DNA of 53,674 nt from an uncultured Pseudomonadota bacterium (GTDB taxonomy: Bacteria > Pseudomonadota > Alphaproteobacteria > UBA9219). Where the stretch lies: contig CAIPYM010000009.1 in the NCBI GenBank assembly GCA_903869345.1, positions 1-53,674 of the forward strand, written 5' to 3'. Of this stretch, positions 8,636 to 17,041 are shown in pieces. The notes beneath the pieces are model-generated. The model saw nothing but the letters and a program-made list of their open reading frames with translations. It made no database searches and was not told the DNA's origin. Each line of letters begins with the position of its first letter. The first letter of the stretch is position 1. The position numbers and the translations under genes are program-made.

Positions 8636-9580
8636 TTAGAGGGCATCGCCCTCTGTCGCACACGCAGCCACAGCAGCGACCCTTTCCTCCTGCCACGTGG
8701 CGTAGGTTGTCCGGGTATTTTTCACAAACCAACTTATGCGCCCATTCGCCGAGCGCCCGTAAATCACAGCGGCGGCGGCGCTTGGACTGCGGAAGGCCCA
8801 ATCCCCTTCGAACTTTAAATGATCGGCGTCATGCGGCACGAGCGTTCCTTGCGTGCTTAACTGATGATGAAGGGCCTGATAGCTGCCCACTCCTTCTACA
8901 CCCCTCCATGTGTTGCTCGCCAAGGAACCTTTGAGCACGACAAACTCACCCTCTATTTCCTGCGCTTCGGCGTGAAGGCCAAGTTTTTTGCTGACAAGCT
9001 CAAACGTAGGCGATTCCGGTGTTTCCCCGTTGGGCGTTTCAGAAAGGTCTCCTGCGTTCCGTCTGGGAGCCTCCCTCAGAAAATCAAACCCCAAGATCGG
9101 CAAAAGAGTGCGTGTTTGATCAATGAAAAACTCCATATCGGCAATGTCGGCTTCCGGCAGGGTGTTGGATTCCGGCGCGGTTCCATTCATCAAGGTCGCT
9201 CGTCCCGCCCTCTGCGTAATGTCGATCAAGCGACTTTCAAGGTAACGCACATGCGCCTTGGTCAGATTCTGGTCCTTGCTCGTGATGAAACACACACGGT
9301 CCCAAAAATCTTTCGTCTCATCTTTGTTGTGTTGAACAAGGCGTTTGCCGACGTTATCCGTCTCGCCGATGTAGACCAACGGCTTCCATCCGTCCTCGCT
9401 ATCGATCCCGATCAGGAAATAGATTCCCGTGCGTGTGGACTCGGATCGCTTGATAAGGTCGGCAAGGCGTGAACGCGGTGAGACCATCACATGTCCCGTC
9501 CAGTTCATGATTTCCGCTGTGATAATGCCGCCCGGTGTTCCGTCGGCCAGAAAAAGACGAATCGAACGACCTATGATCAT
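8636..9580 (-). CDS. GIY-YIG nuclease with C-terminal DUF4357
   Basis: A 314-residue protein. The GIY-YIG nuclease core appears complete: GIY at 52-54, YIG at 70-72, arginine 80 (GKRL) and the metal-binding glutamate 115 (YLESRLI). The C terminus (about 240-310) carries a DUF4357-like segment, SPSAAAAVIYGRSANG followed by tryptophan-containing WFVKN, a small domain often found with GIY-YIG nucleases next to R-M genes. ATG 9580 is supported by GAGGAA 7 nt upstream. It sits directly upstream of the nuclease-methylase gene and is presumably its partner, acting either as an accessory nuclease against unmodified DNA or as a back-up effector; that role is inference. Base composition is more AT-rich than the flanking dnaA region, consistent with acquisition. 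Confidence 0.8.
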   Translation of the reverse strand: MIIGRSIRLFLADGTPGGIITAEIMNWTGHVMVSPRSRLADLIKRSESTRTGIYFLIGIDSEDGWKPLVYIGETDNVGKRLVQHNKDETKDFWDRVCFITSKDQNLTKAHVRYLESRLIDITQRAGRATLMNGTAPESNTLPEADIADMEFFIDQTRTLLPILGFDFLREAPRRNAGDLSETPNGETPESPTFELVSKKLGLHAEAQEIEGEFVVLKGSLASNTWRGVEGVGSYQALHHQLSTQGTLVPHDADHLKFEGDWAFRSPSAAAAVIYGRSANGRISWFVKNTRTTYATWQEERVAAVAACATEGDAL

Positions 9581-9626
9581 GGTGTTTCCTCAGTCGGTAA
9601 AAGTGAGTGAGCACTGTACAAGAGGG

Positions 9627-9833
9627 TCATTTTTCGTCCGTCGGAAAAGAGCCTCCAAAGAACGCGGCGCTGGCTGCTTGGTGGGCTTTTTTGCGGGCGA
9701 TGGCTTCGCGGGCGCGGGCGATTTCGGCGTCCAACGAGAGGATATAGGCCTCCAGCTCACCGATTCCGAGGACGCTGAGGTCCCGAGGGGCGTTCGCGGG
9801 GCGCGGAGGAGGTTCCAGGTCGTCGGTGTCCAT
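9627..9833 (-). CDS. DUF1192 family small protein
   Basis: A 68-residue protein with the DUF1192 signature: an acidic and proline-rich start (MDTDDLEPPPRP), the conserved LSVLGIGELEAYILSLDAEIARAREAIARKK helix and a short tail. Residues 24-50 look like a single amphipathic coiled-coil helix. The family is widespread in Alphaproteobacteria and has no established function. It follows dnaA by 42 nt on the same strand and precedes the R-M module. Confidence 0.8.
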   Translation of the reverse strand: MDTDDLEPPPRPANAPRDLSVLGIGELEAYILSLDAEIARAREAIARKKAHQAASAAFFGGSFPTDEK

Positions 9834-9875
9834 GGCCGGTTCGCCGTGCGGTTGAGCTTTCCGTTCGGGAAAGCG

Positions 9876-11369
9876 TCAGGTTTGCAAAAGCCGCTTCAAA
9901 AGATCCACGTCATCGCGGAACGCGGCATCCTCCCCGGCCAGTTCCTCCACTTTACGGACGGCGTGGAGGACGGTCGTGTGGTCGCGTCCCCCGAACTTGC
10001 GGCCAATCTCGGGTAGGCTGCGGGGCGTGAGGTTCTTGGCCAGGTACATGGCCACCTGACGCGGTCGGGCAACGGCCCGTGCTCGCCGGGCCGAGTGCAT
10101 GTCGGTCACGCGGATGTTGTAATGCTCCGCGACTTTCTTTTGAATCTCGTCAATCGTGAGGTGGCGCTCGTGGGCCCGGAGGATATCCGCGAGGACATCT
10201 TGCGACATTTCCAGCGTGATCGTTCGCCCGACAAGCTGCGCGTGCGCCACGATGCGGTTGAGGGCACCTTCCAGCTCGCGCACGTTGGAGCTGATTTTAT
10301 GCGCAAGGAACTCCATCACTTTGTCAGGAACCGGGCACCCCAGCTTGGCCGCCTTAGCCTGGAGGATGCTGAGGCGCAGCTCGTAATGCGCGGGGTGTAG
10401 ATCGGCCACAAGCCCCCAGCCGAGACGGGAACGCAAGCGCTCCTCCACGCCATCGAGGTCTTGCGGGGATTTATCCGCCGAGATGACCAACTGCCGGTTG
10501 CGGTCCACAAGCGCGTTGAACGTGTGGAAAAACTCTTCTTGCGTGGAATCCTTACCGCCGATGAATTGCACGTCATCGATCATCAGCACGTCGACTGAGC
10601 GGAACTGGTCCTTGAACGCGACCGTGTCCCGGTACCGTAGCGCCCGCACGAACTGGTGCATGAACCGTTCGGCGGACAGGTAAATCACCCGGCGGCCCGT
10701 GGCTTTTTGCCGCAAGTGCCAGGCGATCGCGTGCATGAGGTGGGTCTTGCCCAATCCTACCCCGCCGTAAAGAAACAACGGGTTGAAACTGGGCGTGTCG
10801 GATTCCGTGACGCGCCGCGCGGCGGCGTAGGCCAATTCATTGGAAGGTCCGACAACAAAGTTTTCAAACGTGAACCGGGGATCCAGGGGCCCTTCTTCGG
10901 CGAACAACGCGGCTCCTGGCACGCTTCCCGTTGCAAAAGCTGGAGACGGAGCCGAGGACAACGCGGGCCCTGTCGATCCTGCCGGACCCGGAGCCGCCCC
11001 CGAGCCCTCTCCGGCTGCGGCGGTTGCCAGCGGCGAGACGACGATGAAGACGACCTCGCCCCCCGGCGCAAGCTGGCTCCAGAGCGAACGGACGAGGTCA
11101 CCATAATGGCCTTCCACCCAGTCGCGCATGAATCGCGTGGGAAGGGCAACATTCAACACAGGCCGGGTGGGATCGGACGCCGCCGCTGTCAGCCGAGCTG
11201 TGGCGGGATCAAACCAACGGCGAAAAGCGGTCTCGCCCAAATGCGCTCGCAAGCGGTCCTTGAGAATCGGCCAAAGGAGGCCGGATTCCTCCGCGCCCTC
11301 GTTCACCGGGGCCACGAAACCGGGCAGGGGTTCCACAAGGGCTGAAGCTGAGGTGGAGGAGGACAGCAT
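9876..11369 (-). CDS. dnaA: Chromosomal replication initiator DnaA
   Basis: An AAA+ ATPase that binds DnaA boxes and melts oriC. Domain I is at about 30-110. A low-complexity Ala/Gly/Pro/Ser linker (domain II) spans about 113-160. The AAA+ core has Walker [10 protein letters not shown] (202-210) and Walker [10 protein letters not shown]. The C-terminal domain IV carries the DnaA signature [19 protein letters not shown] with [12 protein letters not shown] start it at ATG 11369 (497 residues), because the 44 extra residues in the ORF track are not DnaA-like. No good Shine-Dalgarno precedes it. A structured divergent intergenic region lies upstream, and I found no perfect TTATCCACA box there, so oriC is probably elsewhere. 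Confidence 0.95.
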   Translation of the reverse strand: MLSSSTSASALVEPLPGFVAPVNEGAEESGLLWPILKDRLRAHLGETAFRRWFDPATARLTAAASDPTRPVLNVALPTRFMRDWVEGHYGDLVRSLWSQLAPGGEVVFIVVSPLATAAAGEGSGAAPGPAGSTGPALSSAPSPAFATGSVPGAALFAEEGPLDPRFTFENFVVGPSNELAYAAARRVTESDTPSFNPLFLYGGVGLGKTHLMHAIAWHLRQKATGRRVIYLSAERFMHQFVRALRYRDTVAFKDQFRSVDVLMIDDVQFIGGKDSTQEEFFHTFNALVDRNRQLVISADKSPQDLDGVEERLRSRLGWGLVADLHPAHYELRLSILQAKAAKLGCPVPDKVMEFLAHKISSNVRELEGALNRIVAHAQLVGRTITLEMSQDVLADILRAHERHLTIDEIQKKVAEHYNIRVTDMHSARRARAVARPRQVAMYLAKNLTPRSLPEIGRKFGGRDHTTVLHAVRKVEELAGEDAAFRDDVDLLKRLLQT

Positions 11370-11870
11370 GGTGGGTAGCCAAAGCGCCTTAACAGTCAAC
11401 GTTACAAACCCTTCCCCTCCCGCATCGCGACCTTCCGTAGGGCACCCCTCGCGTCGCCCCGAAGGGCGTTTCCAAGACGGACCACGGCCCGTCTCGGGCA
11501 ACGATAAAGGGCGTTAACAGGCGGAAAACAACGGGTCAGGAGGTGACCGAGGGTGCCCTTAAAGCGACGTTCCCTCGACCCCCTGACCCTACGCCGAAGC
11601 CTCTCCCGCTGACAACGGCTTGACAGATCTGAGCGGGGGGAGGCAGCCACCCCCGGCGCGTGACACCCCTGTGCGCGACGTGGCTCAAGAACCCTGCAGC
11701 CGTGAGAGTGACGATAAGCTTTGGACGGGTGGTGAGAGGGTCTGTCAAGGGAGTTGCACGGGGACCTTTTTAGTACTATTAGAGGGGAAGGGTCAGACGG
11801 CAAGGTTGCCTGGGTACCCTTCCGGGTCGGGCTCCCGACAGGACTCCCTTTCACGCAAGGAGACATCACT
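11370..11870. other. dnaA-peroxiredoxin divergent intergenic region with two large hairpins
   Basis: About 500 bp without a credible gene. It contains two inverted repeats. In the first (11533-11589), outer arms GGGTCAGG/CCTGACCC enclose inner arms GAGGG/CCCTC. In the second (11599-11644), GCCTC and CCCGCT pair with AGCGGG and GAGGC around a 21-nt loop. A TTGACA hexamer at 11620 has no matching -10. The region may hold a small RNA or regulatory sites for dnaA; neither is proven. ORF-track entries here are antisense shadows. Confidence 0.4.
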
Positions 11871-12410
11871 ATGACCATTGCCATCGGCGAATCCATTCCC
11901 GTCGTCACCCTGAAGCGCCTGACCCCAAAGGGATTGGAAGATATCAACACGGGTGCGTTTTTTGATGAAAGCAAGGTTGTTTTGTTCGGCCTTCCCGGTG
12001 CGTTCACGCCCGTGTGTTCGGCCTCGCACCTTCCTGGGTACGTGGCTCTTTTGCCCGCGTTTAACGCCAAGGGAATCAAAGTCGCCTGTTTGTCCGTCAA
12101 CGACGCCTACGTCATGGACGCCTGGGCCACGTCAATCCATGCGGAAGGTGTCACGATGCTGGCTGACGGCAACGCTGCGTTCACCAAGGCTTTGGGTTTG
12201 GACGTCGACGAAACCGCCCTCGGGTACGGCATCCGCTGCAAGCGGTCGGCCCTTTACGCTGAAAACGGCATCGTCAAGCTGATCGTTGTCGAAAAGCCCG
12301 GCGTGTTTGAGAAAACGAGCGCTTCGGCGATGCTGGAGGCGATCACAGGTGTTAAGGCTGCACCGGACGAGTCGGGCTCGTGCGGGTGTGCGTGCTCGTG
12401 TAGCCGCTAG
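11871..12410 (+). CDS. Peroxiredoxin (Prx5-like) with cysteine-rich C-terminal tail
   Basis: A 179-residue thioredoxin-fold peroxidase of the Prx5/glutaredoxin-linked type, reducing H2O2 and organic peroxides in the cytoplasm. The peroxidatic cysteine is C49 in GAFTPVCSASHLPGY, and the family segments ACLSVNDAYVMDAW and LADGNAAFTKALG follow. ATG 11871 has AAGGAG 9 nt upstream; the upstream part of the ORF-track ORF is not coding. Unusually, about 15 residues are added after the normal fold end and finish in CGCACSCSR, giving CxCxCxC at 171-177. The tail could resolve the catalytic cysteine, bind metal or be a redox switch. The gene converges on anmK, with 11 nt between stops. Confidence 0.88.
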   Translation: MTIAIGESIPVVTLKRLTPKGLEDINTGAFFDESKVVLFGLPGAFTPVCSASHLPGYVALLPAFNAKGIKVACLSVNDAYVMDAWATSIHAEGVTMLADGNAAFTKALGLDVDETALGYGIRCKRSALYAENGIVKLIVVEKPGVFEKTSASAMLEAITGVKAAPDESGSCGCACSCSR

Positions 12411-12421
12411 CCGTCCGCTGC

Positions 12422-13531
12422 CTACCGTACGACGATTCCCCCCGTCATGGGGGTGGGAACGCCGGTCGTGCCGGGAAAACTCAGGGGAAGGCCGAGGATG
12501 GACCGCACGGCGAGGTAGGCGAACGCTTCGGCCTCTAAAGCGTCACCGTTGGCACCGAGGGATTCGATCGTCCCCACGACGGTCGCTGGGGCCACGAGAT
12601 TGTGCAGCAAAAACAAAAGCGTCGTGTTGAGTCGTCCGCCGCCGGTGACGTACAGGCGACGGGGGAGGGCGGGCAGGTGTTGCAACCCGCGCGTGATGGC
12701 GCGGGCCGTTGCGTGGGTCAGCGTGGCTGCGCCGTCCGCCGGACTCGTGCCGGGGGGGAGGGGGAGCGCGTGAAAGGCCGCACGGTCCAGCGACTTGGGG
12801 GGCGGGGCGGCAAAAAACGGATGAGCTAAGAACGCGGCCAGCCACGCCTCGTCGGGACGGCCCGTTGCGGCCAACGCACCACCTTCGTCATACGCTCGTC
12901 CCGTCGTGCGGAGCAGCCAATCGTCAAGCAGCGCATTGCCGGGGCCCACATCGAAGGCCACAAGGTCTGCCTCGTCGGGACTGCCGATCCAGGTCACGTT
13001 TGCAACGCCACCGATGTTCAAAACAGCCAACGGCTTGGGGCACGCGGCGGTGAGGGCTCTGTGGTAGACGGGCACCAGCGGAGCGCCTTGGCCGCCTGTC
13101 TGAACGTCGTTCAGGCGGAACTGATGGACGACGGGAAGACCAAGAAGACGGGCCAAAAGAGCACCGTCCCCGATTTGAATCGTGACTCTTTCCTGCGGGC
13201 GGTGCCAGAGCGTTTGGCCATGCACGCCAACCACGTCCACATCACGGGGCGTCATCCCTGCATGGCGCAACAGCTCGTGAACATGGTCGCTATGACGGCG
13301 CGTGAGGATCTCCTCGCAGGCCCTTATTTCATCGGCGTTTTCAGGATGGGGTGGTCCGAGGATGTTGCGCAAACGGGCTCGCCAGGGCGCGTCATACGCT
13401 GCGCCCAGAAAGGCCAACGGGCGGACATGGTCGCGCCCGTCGGTTTCGAGAATCGCGGCGTCCAGGCCGTCCAGCGACGTACCGCTCATGAAGCCGATTG
13501 CCCGAAACAGGCGGGGAGGGGGCTGCGTCAC
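12422..13531 (-). CDS. anmK: Anhydro-N-acetylmuramic acid kinase
   Basis: Phosphorylates and opens 1,6-anhydro-MurNAc from turned-over peptidoglycan to give MurNAc-6-phosphate, a cytoplasmic recycling step. The 369-residue protein has the expected length and motifs: the N-terminal phosphate loop GFMSGTSLDGLDAA, VVGVHGQTLWH, VLNIGGVANVTW, VAFDVGPGNALLDDW and a C-terminal VTGGGRLN. It starts 6 nt after the recR stop, so recR-anmK is an operon. Confidence 0.94.
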   Translation of the reverse strand: MTQPPPRLFRAIGFMSGTSLDGLDAAILETDGRDHVRPLAFLGAAYDAPWRARLRNILGPPHPENADEIRACEEILTRRHSDHVHELLRHAGMTPRDVDVVGVHGQTLWHRPQERVTIQIGDGALLARLLGLPVVHQFRLNDVQTGGQGAPLVPVYHRALTAACPKPLAVLNIGGVANVTWIGSPDEADLVAFDVGPGNALLDDWLLRTTGRAYDEGGALAATGRPDEAWLAAFLAHPFFAAPPPKSLDRAAFHALPLPPGTSPADGAATLTHATARAITRGLQHLPALPRRLYVTGGGRLNTTLLFLLHNLVAPATVVGTIESLGANGDALEAEAFAYLAVRSILGLPLSFPGTTGVPTPMTGGIVVR

Positions 13532-13537
13532 GGTCCG

Positions 13538-14137
13538 CTAGCTCCACGTGCGGCGGGCGTTGAGGGCGGCGGTGAGGGTCCCATCGTCCAGGTAATCCAG
13601 CTCACCCCCGACGGGCAGGCCCTGGGCCAGACGCGAAACTTTGACCCCCAGGGGTGCGAGGCGCTCGCTGACGTAATGGGCCGTCGTCTGGCCCTCCAGC
13701 GTCGCGTTGAGGGCGAGGATAACTTCCTGAATCTCGCCCTCGCCGACGCGCCGGGTGAGGGAATCAAGCCGCAGGTCCTCGGGGCGAATGCCCTCCAGGG
13801 CCGACAGCGTGCCGCCGAGGACGTGGTAAAGGCCATGAAAAGCGTGGCTGCGCTCCAGCGCCCAAAGGTCCGCCACGTCCTCCACCACGCACAGCACATG
13901 CCGTTCGCGCTTGGGGTTGGTGCAGAGGGCGCACGGGTCGCGGGTGTCCAGATTGCCGCACACGCTGCACACGCGGACTTCCTCGGCGACGGTTTTCAAA
14001 GCCTCCATCAGGGGCAAAAGGAGCGTCTCGCGCCGTTTGACAAGGCAGAGCACCGCCCGCCGCGCCGAACGCGGCCCCAGACCCGGCACGCGGGCCAAGA
14101 GCCGGGTCAGATGATCAAGGGGCGACAGGTCAGCCAT
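13538..14137 (-). CDS. recR: Recombination protein RecR
   Basis: Acts with RecO (and RecF) to load RecA on gapped DNA. The 199-residue protein contains the helix-hairpin-helix [15 protein letters not shown], a four-cysteine zinc finger (CSVCGN...CALC) and the Toprim domain [14 protein letters not shown] ... [17 protein letters not shown]-terminal [18 protein letters not shown]-like region (here [12 protein letters not shown]) matches the family Walker-B-like end. In many bacteria recR follows dnaX and ybaB, but here it is the first gene of recR-anmK and is divergent from thrB. Confidence 0.95.
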   Translation of the reverse strand: MADLSPLDHLTRLLARVPGLGPRSARRAVLCLVKRRETLLLPLMEALKTVAEEVRVCSVCGNLDTRDPCALCTNPKRERHVLCVVEDVADLWALERSHAFHGLYHVLGGTLSALEGIRPEDLRLDSLTRRVGEGEIQEVILALNATLEGQTTAHYVSERLAPLGVKVSRLAQGLPVGGELDYLDDGTLTAALNARRTWS

Positions 14138-14246
14138 CCGGGGTCCTCACAAGGAGAGGAGCGGACACTAGCAGGTTGCGGAAAAACCCCGAAAGAGGGT
14201 TTGTGTCTCCGTTGGCGAGTCGCTGAAGGCGTGCTAAACCCCGCCT

Positions 14247-15221
14247 ATGGCCGTTTTCACACCTGTTTCCGACGACGAGGCGCGGGCGTTCCTGGAGGTT
14301 TATGACCTCGGTGCGCTCGTTGCGCTTGATGGGATTCTCCAAGGTGTTTCGAACACGACGTTTCGGCTCACGACCTCCACGGGGCGGTACATCCTGACGC
14401 TCTACGAAGCCGCACGGACGAATCCGGATGACCTGCCGTTTTTCATGAATCTGATGGATCATTTGGCCACGCATGGCATTCCATGTCCCGCGCCCGTGCG
14501 GGGGAAGGATGGGCGCGTTCTGCGGACGCTCAACGGACGTCCGGCGGCGGTTGTGACCTTTTTGGAGGGGAAGTCCACGCCGGAGACTCTGACGCCGGCG
14601 ATGTGCGCCGAGGCGGGGCTGAATCTGGCCAAGCTGCACGAGGCCGGTCGTACCTCGGGGCTTACGCGGAGTGACGCGTTGGGGGTGACGACGTGGGAGG
14701 CGCAAGCGGCCACGTGTGCGCCTCGGGCCGATACGGTCAGCGCGGGTCTTGCATCGCTGATTCAGGACGAGGCGCGGACCCTGGCCCGCACGTGGCCTAC
14801 CGATGTTCCGACCGGGGTGATTCACGCCGATTTTTTCCCCAACAACGTGTTTTTCAAGGACGATCGCTTGTGCGGGATTTTCGATTTCTATTTTGCGTGC
14901 ACCGGGGTCTTGGCGTACGAACTCATGATTGTGATGAACGCGTGGTGTTTTGAGCGGTCGGGGGCCTTCAATGTCACCAAGGCGCGGGCGCTTGTAAGGG
15001 CCTACCAGAGCATTCGCCCTCTGGAGCCGTCCGAACGCGAGGCCTTGCCGATTCTAGCACGCGGGGCCTCGATGCGGTTTCTGCTCTCGCGCCTCTACGA
15101 CTGGCTTAACCCCGTGCCGGGGGCATTGGTTCGGACGTGGGATCCCCGCGACTACCTCGCGCGGTTGCTTTTCCACCGGGACGTCACGTCGCTCGCGGCG
15201 TACGGACTGGAAACGCTGTGA
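14247..15221 (+). CDS. thrB: Homoserine kinase (APH-fold type)
   Basis: Phosphorylates homoserine in threonine synthesis. The 324-residue protein belongs to the aminoglycoside-phosphotransferase-like ThrB family common in Alphaproteobacteria, not the GHMP type of E. coli. It shows [11 protein letters not shown] (nucleotide loop), the catalytic loop [13 protein letters not shown] and the metal-binding [11 protein letters not shown]. The stop overlaps the rnhA start (GTGA), and thrB-rnhA adjacency is a familiar alphaproteobacterial arrangement. Aspartate kinase, which feeds the same pathway, is at 28.5 kb. Confidence 0.92.
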   Translation: MAVFTPVSDDEARAFLEVYDLGALVALDGILQGVSNTTFRLTTSTGRYILTLYEAARTNPDDLPFFMNLMDHLATHGIPCPAPVRGKDGRVLRTLNGRPAAVVTFLEGKSTPETLTPAMCAEAGLNLAKLHEAGRTSGLTRSDALGVTTWEAQAATCAPRADTVSAGLASLIQDEARTLARTWPTDVPTGVIHADFFPNNVFFKDDRLCGIFDFYFACTGVLAYELMIVMNAWCFERSGAFNVTKARALVRAYQSIRPLEPSEREALPILARGASMRFLLSRLYDWLNPVPGALVRTWDPRDYLARLLFHRDVTSLAAYGLETL

Positions 15222-15673
15222 AAGAGGTCGCAGCGACACGGGTGGAGGTGTTCACGGACGGGGCCTGCCTCGGCAATCCTGGACCTGGGGGCTGGGGCGC
15301 CTTGATGCGCACCGGGGACGTTGAAAAGGAACTCTCCGGGGGCGAGGCGGCGACGACCAACAACCGAATGGAGATGATGGCCGTCATCCAAGCGCTAGAG
15401 GCGCTGAAGCGTCCCGTCCATGTTCACGTGACGACCGATAGCCGCTATGTCCACGATGGACTCACTCTTTGGCTTCCCCGGTGGAAAGCCCACGGGTGGA
15501 AAACAGCGGATAAAAAGCCCGTGAAAAACCAAGACCTGTGGCAACGGCTCGACGCCGCTGTAGCTCGGCACACCGTGACGTTCGCGTGGGTGCGCGGCCA
15601 TGCGGGGCACGCGGAGAATGAACGGGTGGACCGTTTGGCCCAGGCAGCGGCTTGTGCTCAACAAGATCGGTGA
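15218..15673 (+). CDS. rnhA: Ribonuclease HI
   Basis: Degrades RNA in RNA:DNA hybrids. About 151 residues from GTG 15218, which overlaps the thrB stop; the ORF-track start at 15137 lies inside thrB. Active-site acidic residues are visible in [35 protein letters not shown] and the C-terminal [15 protein letters not shown]. The basic handle is present ([20 protein letters not shown]). Confidence 0.95.
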   Translation: MKEVAATRVEVFTDGACLGNPGPGGWGALMRTGDVEKELSGGEAATTNNRMEMMAVIQALEALKRPVHVHVTTDSRYVHDGLTLWLPRWKAHGWKTADKKPVKNQDLWQRLDAAVARHTVTFAWVRGHAGHAENERVDRLAQAAACAQQDR

Positions 15674-15868
15674 TTCGGGTTCCCGTTGGTTGACACCCGC
15701 AAACCCGGCAGAAAATGCCTGCTTGACGGCTCAAAAACAGAAACGGAGGACGGGCTCGGCAGAAAATGCTCACCCTCTTGCCGTTACAGGGGCAGGGTGT
15801 TTTGTGTCTGAATCCGAAAGGAGCACACGCCATGAAGGAGGATTGCCGAGGGGGAACGCCTTGGGGCG

Positions 15869-15883
15869 TTAACGAAAAAGTAA
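15869..15883 (+). promoter_or_regulatory. CtrA-like box upstream of flagellin
   Basis: TTAA-N7-GTAA, one mismatch from the TTAA-N7-TTAA consensus of the alphaproteobacterial cell-cycle/flagellar regulator CtrA. It lies just upstream of the candidate promoter. A single near match is weak evidence. Confidence 0.25.
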
Positions 15884-15892
15884 GATTCGTTT

Positions 15893-15911
15893 GGCATGAT
15901 CCGCGCATGCC
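15893..15911 (+). promoter_or_regulatory. Sigma-54-like promoter / inverted repeat for flagellin
   Basis: TGGCATGATCCGCGCA (from 15892) keeps the invariant GG and GC of -24/-12 promoters at the right 12-bp offset and matches about 8 of 11 consensus positions. The same bases form an inverted repeat, GGCATG-N7-CATGCC, so a protein-binding palindrome is an alternative reading. Confidence 0.35.
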
Positions 15912-16012
15912 ACAGCTCCGAGCCTCGGGGCAATCCTGTCGGCGCGCGTCCGTTCGGGCGCTTCTCTCTCGCGGAAGGAGTCCGCGTCCCACCTCGAAAG
16001 GAGTTCTTCACT

Positions 16013-16882
16013 ATGGCAATCGGCGATATCACACTCAGTAAATCGGCGCGTGCGAACGTGCTTTCCTTGTCCCAAACAGCCAACAGCCTGAACACGGTTC
16101 AAGGGCGTTTGGCGACGGGCAAAAAAGTGAACAGTGCCATGGACAACGCCACGGCCTACTTTACGGCCAAAGGGTTCTTGGACACGGCCAACTCCATTCA
16201 GAACATTAAAGATACCCTTGCCACAGCGATTCAGTCTCTCAAAGCCGCGACGGACGCGATTTCGACGATTGATACGCTTATCCAAAACGCTCAAGGTTTG
16301 GCGGTTAAGGCGCTTCAGTCGGGGTCGGACACGGCGGCCACGGGCATTCTTGGGGCCAGGTACGATGAGGTTATGTCGCAAATCCGCAATGTGGCCACGG
16401 ACGCGACGTTTAACGGCGTCAACTTGATTGCGACCGCAGCCACTGCCGCATTGGTGGTGAATTTTGACCCTGTCAATGCGAATTCGAAATTGTCTATCGA
16501 TTCTGTCGATTATGCGGGGACAGGGACGGCGTCAACTTCTCTGTCAGGAGTTATGGGAACGGCCTCAACGAATGGGTGGTCGAGCGCGGGGACCTTGACG
16601 GCCAACATCGGTACCGATCAGGCAAAACTCACAGCTGCGCTCTCGATGATTCGCTCGCAGGCGGCGGCTTTCGGGTCCAACAGCACGATCATCTCGGCGC
16701 GGTCGGATTTTTCGGCAAACCTGATCAACACCTTGACGGTGGGTTCGGACAACCTGACTCTGGCGGACATGAACGAGGAAGGCGCGAATGCGACGACCCT
16801 TCAGACCCGGCAGCAATTGGGGGTCATCAGTCTCAGCATTTCGGGCCAGGCGTCGCAAGCCGTCTTGCGTCTGTTCGGCTAA
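16013..16882 (+). CDS. Flagellin
   Basis: Filament subunit, 289 residues from ATG 16013 (AAGGAG 10-12 nt upstream); the ORF-track extension to 15896 is untranslated leader. The conserved N-terminal D0/D1 helix is clear (ANVLSLSQTANSLNTVQGRLATGKKVNSAMDNATAYFTAKG), as is the C-terminal helix (NLTLADMNEEGANATTLQTRQQLGVISLSISGQASQAVLRLFG). The short, Ser/Thr/Ala-rich middle suggests a minimal outer domain. FlbT and FlaF follow, both flagellin-synthesis factors of Alphaproteobacteria. There is only one flagellin gene in the window. A strong terminator follows the stop. Confidence 0.95.
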   Translation: MAIGDITLSKSARANVLSLSQTANSLNTVQGRLATGKKVNSAMDNATAYFTAKGFLDTANSIQNIKDTLATAIQSLKAATDAISTIDTLIQNAQGLAVKALQSGSDTAATGILGARYDEVMSQIRNVATDATFNGVNLIATAATAALVVNFDPVNANSKLSIDSVDYAGTGTASTSLSGVMGTASTNGWSSAGTLTANIGTDQAKLTAALSMIRSQAAAFGSNSTIISARSDFSANLINTLTVGSDNLTLADMNEEGANATTLQTRQQLGVISLSISGQASQAVLRLFG

Positions 16883-16903
16883 TCCACGCGGGAATGATCC
16901 TTT

Positions 16904-16937
16904 GCCTGGAGGGGGTTCCCTCCGGGCAGAGGGTTTT
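16904..16937 (+). terminator. Flagellin terminator
   Basis: A 10-bp stem GCCTGGAGGG/CCCTCCGGGC with a 4-nt loop begins 21 nt after the flagellin stop and is followed by AGAGGGTTTT. Stem strength and position fit a rho-independent terminator, although the T tract is short. Confidence 0.6.
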
Positions 16938-16958
16938 CCAAAGCGGGTGTTGGGCATT

Positions 16959-16982
16959 CACCTTCCCCGGTTGGGAAGGGTG
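16959..16982 (+). other. Second hairpin between flagellin and flbT
   Basis: CACCTTCCC pairs with GGGAAGGGTG (one bulged G) around a short loop. It has no T tract, so it is more likely an RNA-processing, stability or flbT-leader element than a terminator. Confidence 0.4.
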
Positions 16983-17041
16983 TATAAAAGGCGGGCGATT
17001 CGCGATGAATCGTCCGCTTGTTTTTGGGGGAAGGGGGAGTC

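Larger units (their letters stand above)
15674..16012 (+). other. Flagellin upstream region
   Basis: A 339-bp non-coding stretch before flagellin. It holds two identical 12-mers, GGCAGAAAATGC, at 15707-15718 and 15758-15769 (51 bp apart), a CtrA-like box and a sigma-54-like promoter (listed separately), and AAGGAG ahead of the flagellin ATG. The leader from the candidate promoter to the start codon would be about 95 nt, long enough for the FlbT-dependent control of flagellin mRNA known in Caulobacter. Confidence 0.5.

Noticed and set aside
11370-11870. Possible oriC next to dnaA
   Set aside because: No TTATCCACA-type boxes or AT-rich unwinding region seen; in Alphaproteobacteria the origin is often not beside dnaA.
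11402-12100. 232-residue minus-strand ORF across the dnaA upstream region
   Set aside because: Its second half is antisense to peroxiredoxin and the first half covers the hairpin region; no family features.
13061-14305. 414-residue plus-strand ORF opposite anmK-recR
   Set aside because: Covers two real minus-strand genes and an intergenic gap in antisense.
15707-15769. GGCAGAAAATGC boxes as sigma-54 promoters
   Set aside because: GG and GC are 10 bp apart, not the 12 bp required, so they were kept only as an unexplained duplicated 12-mer.
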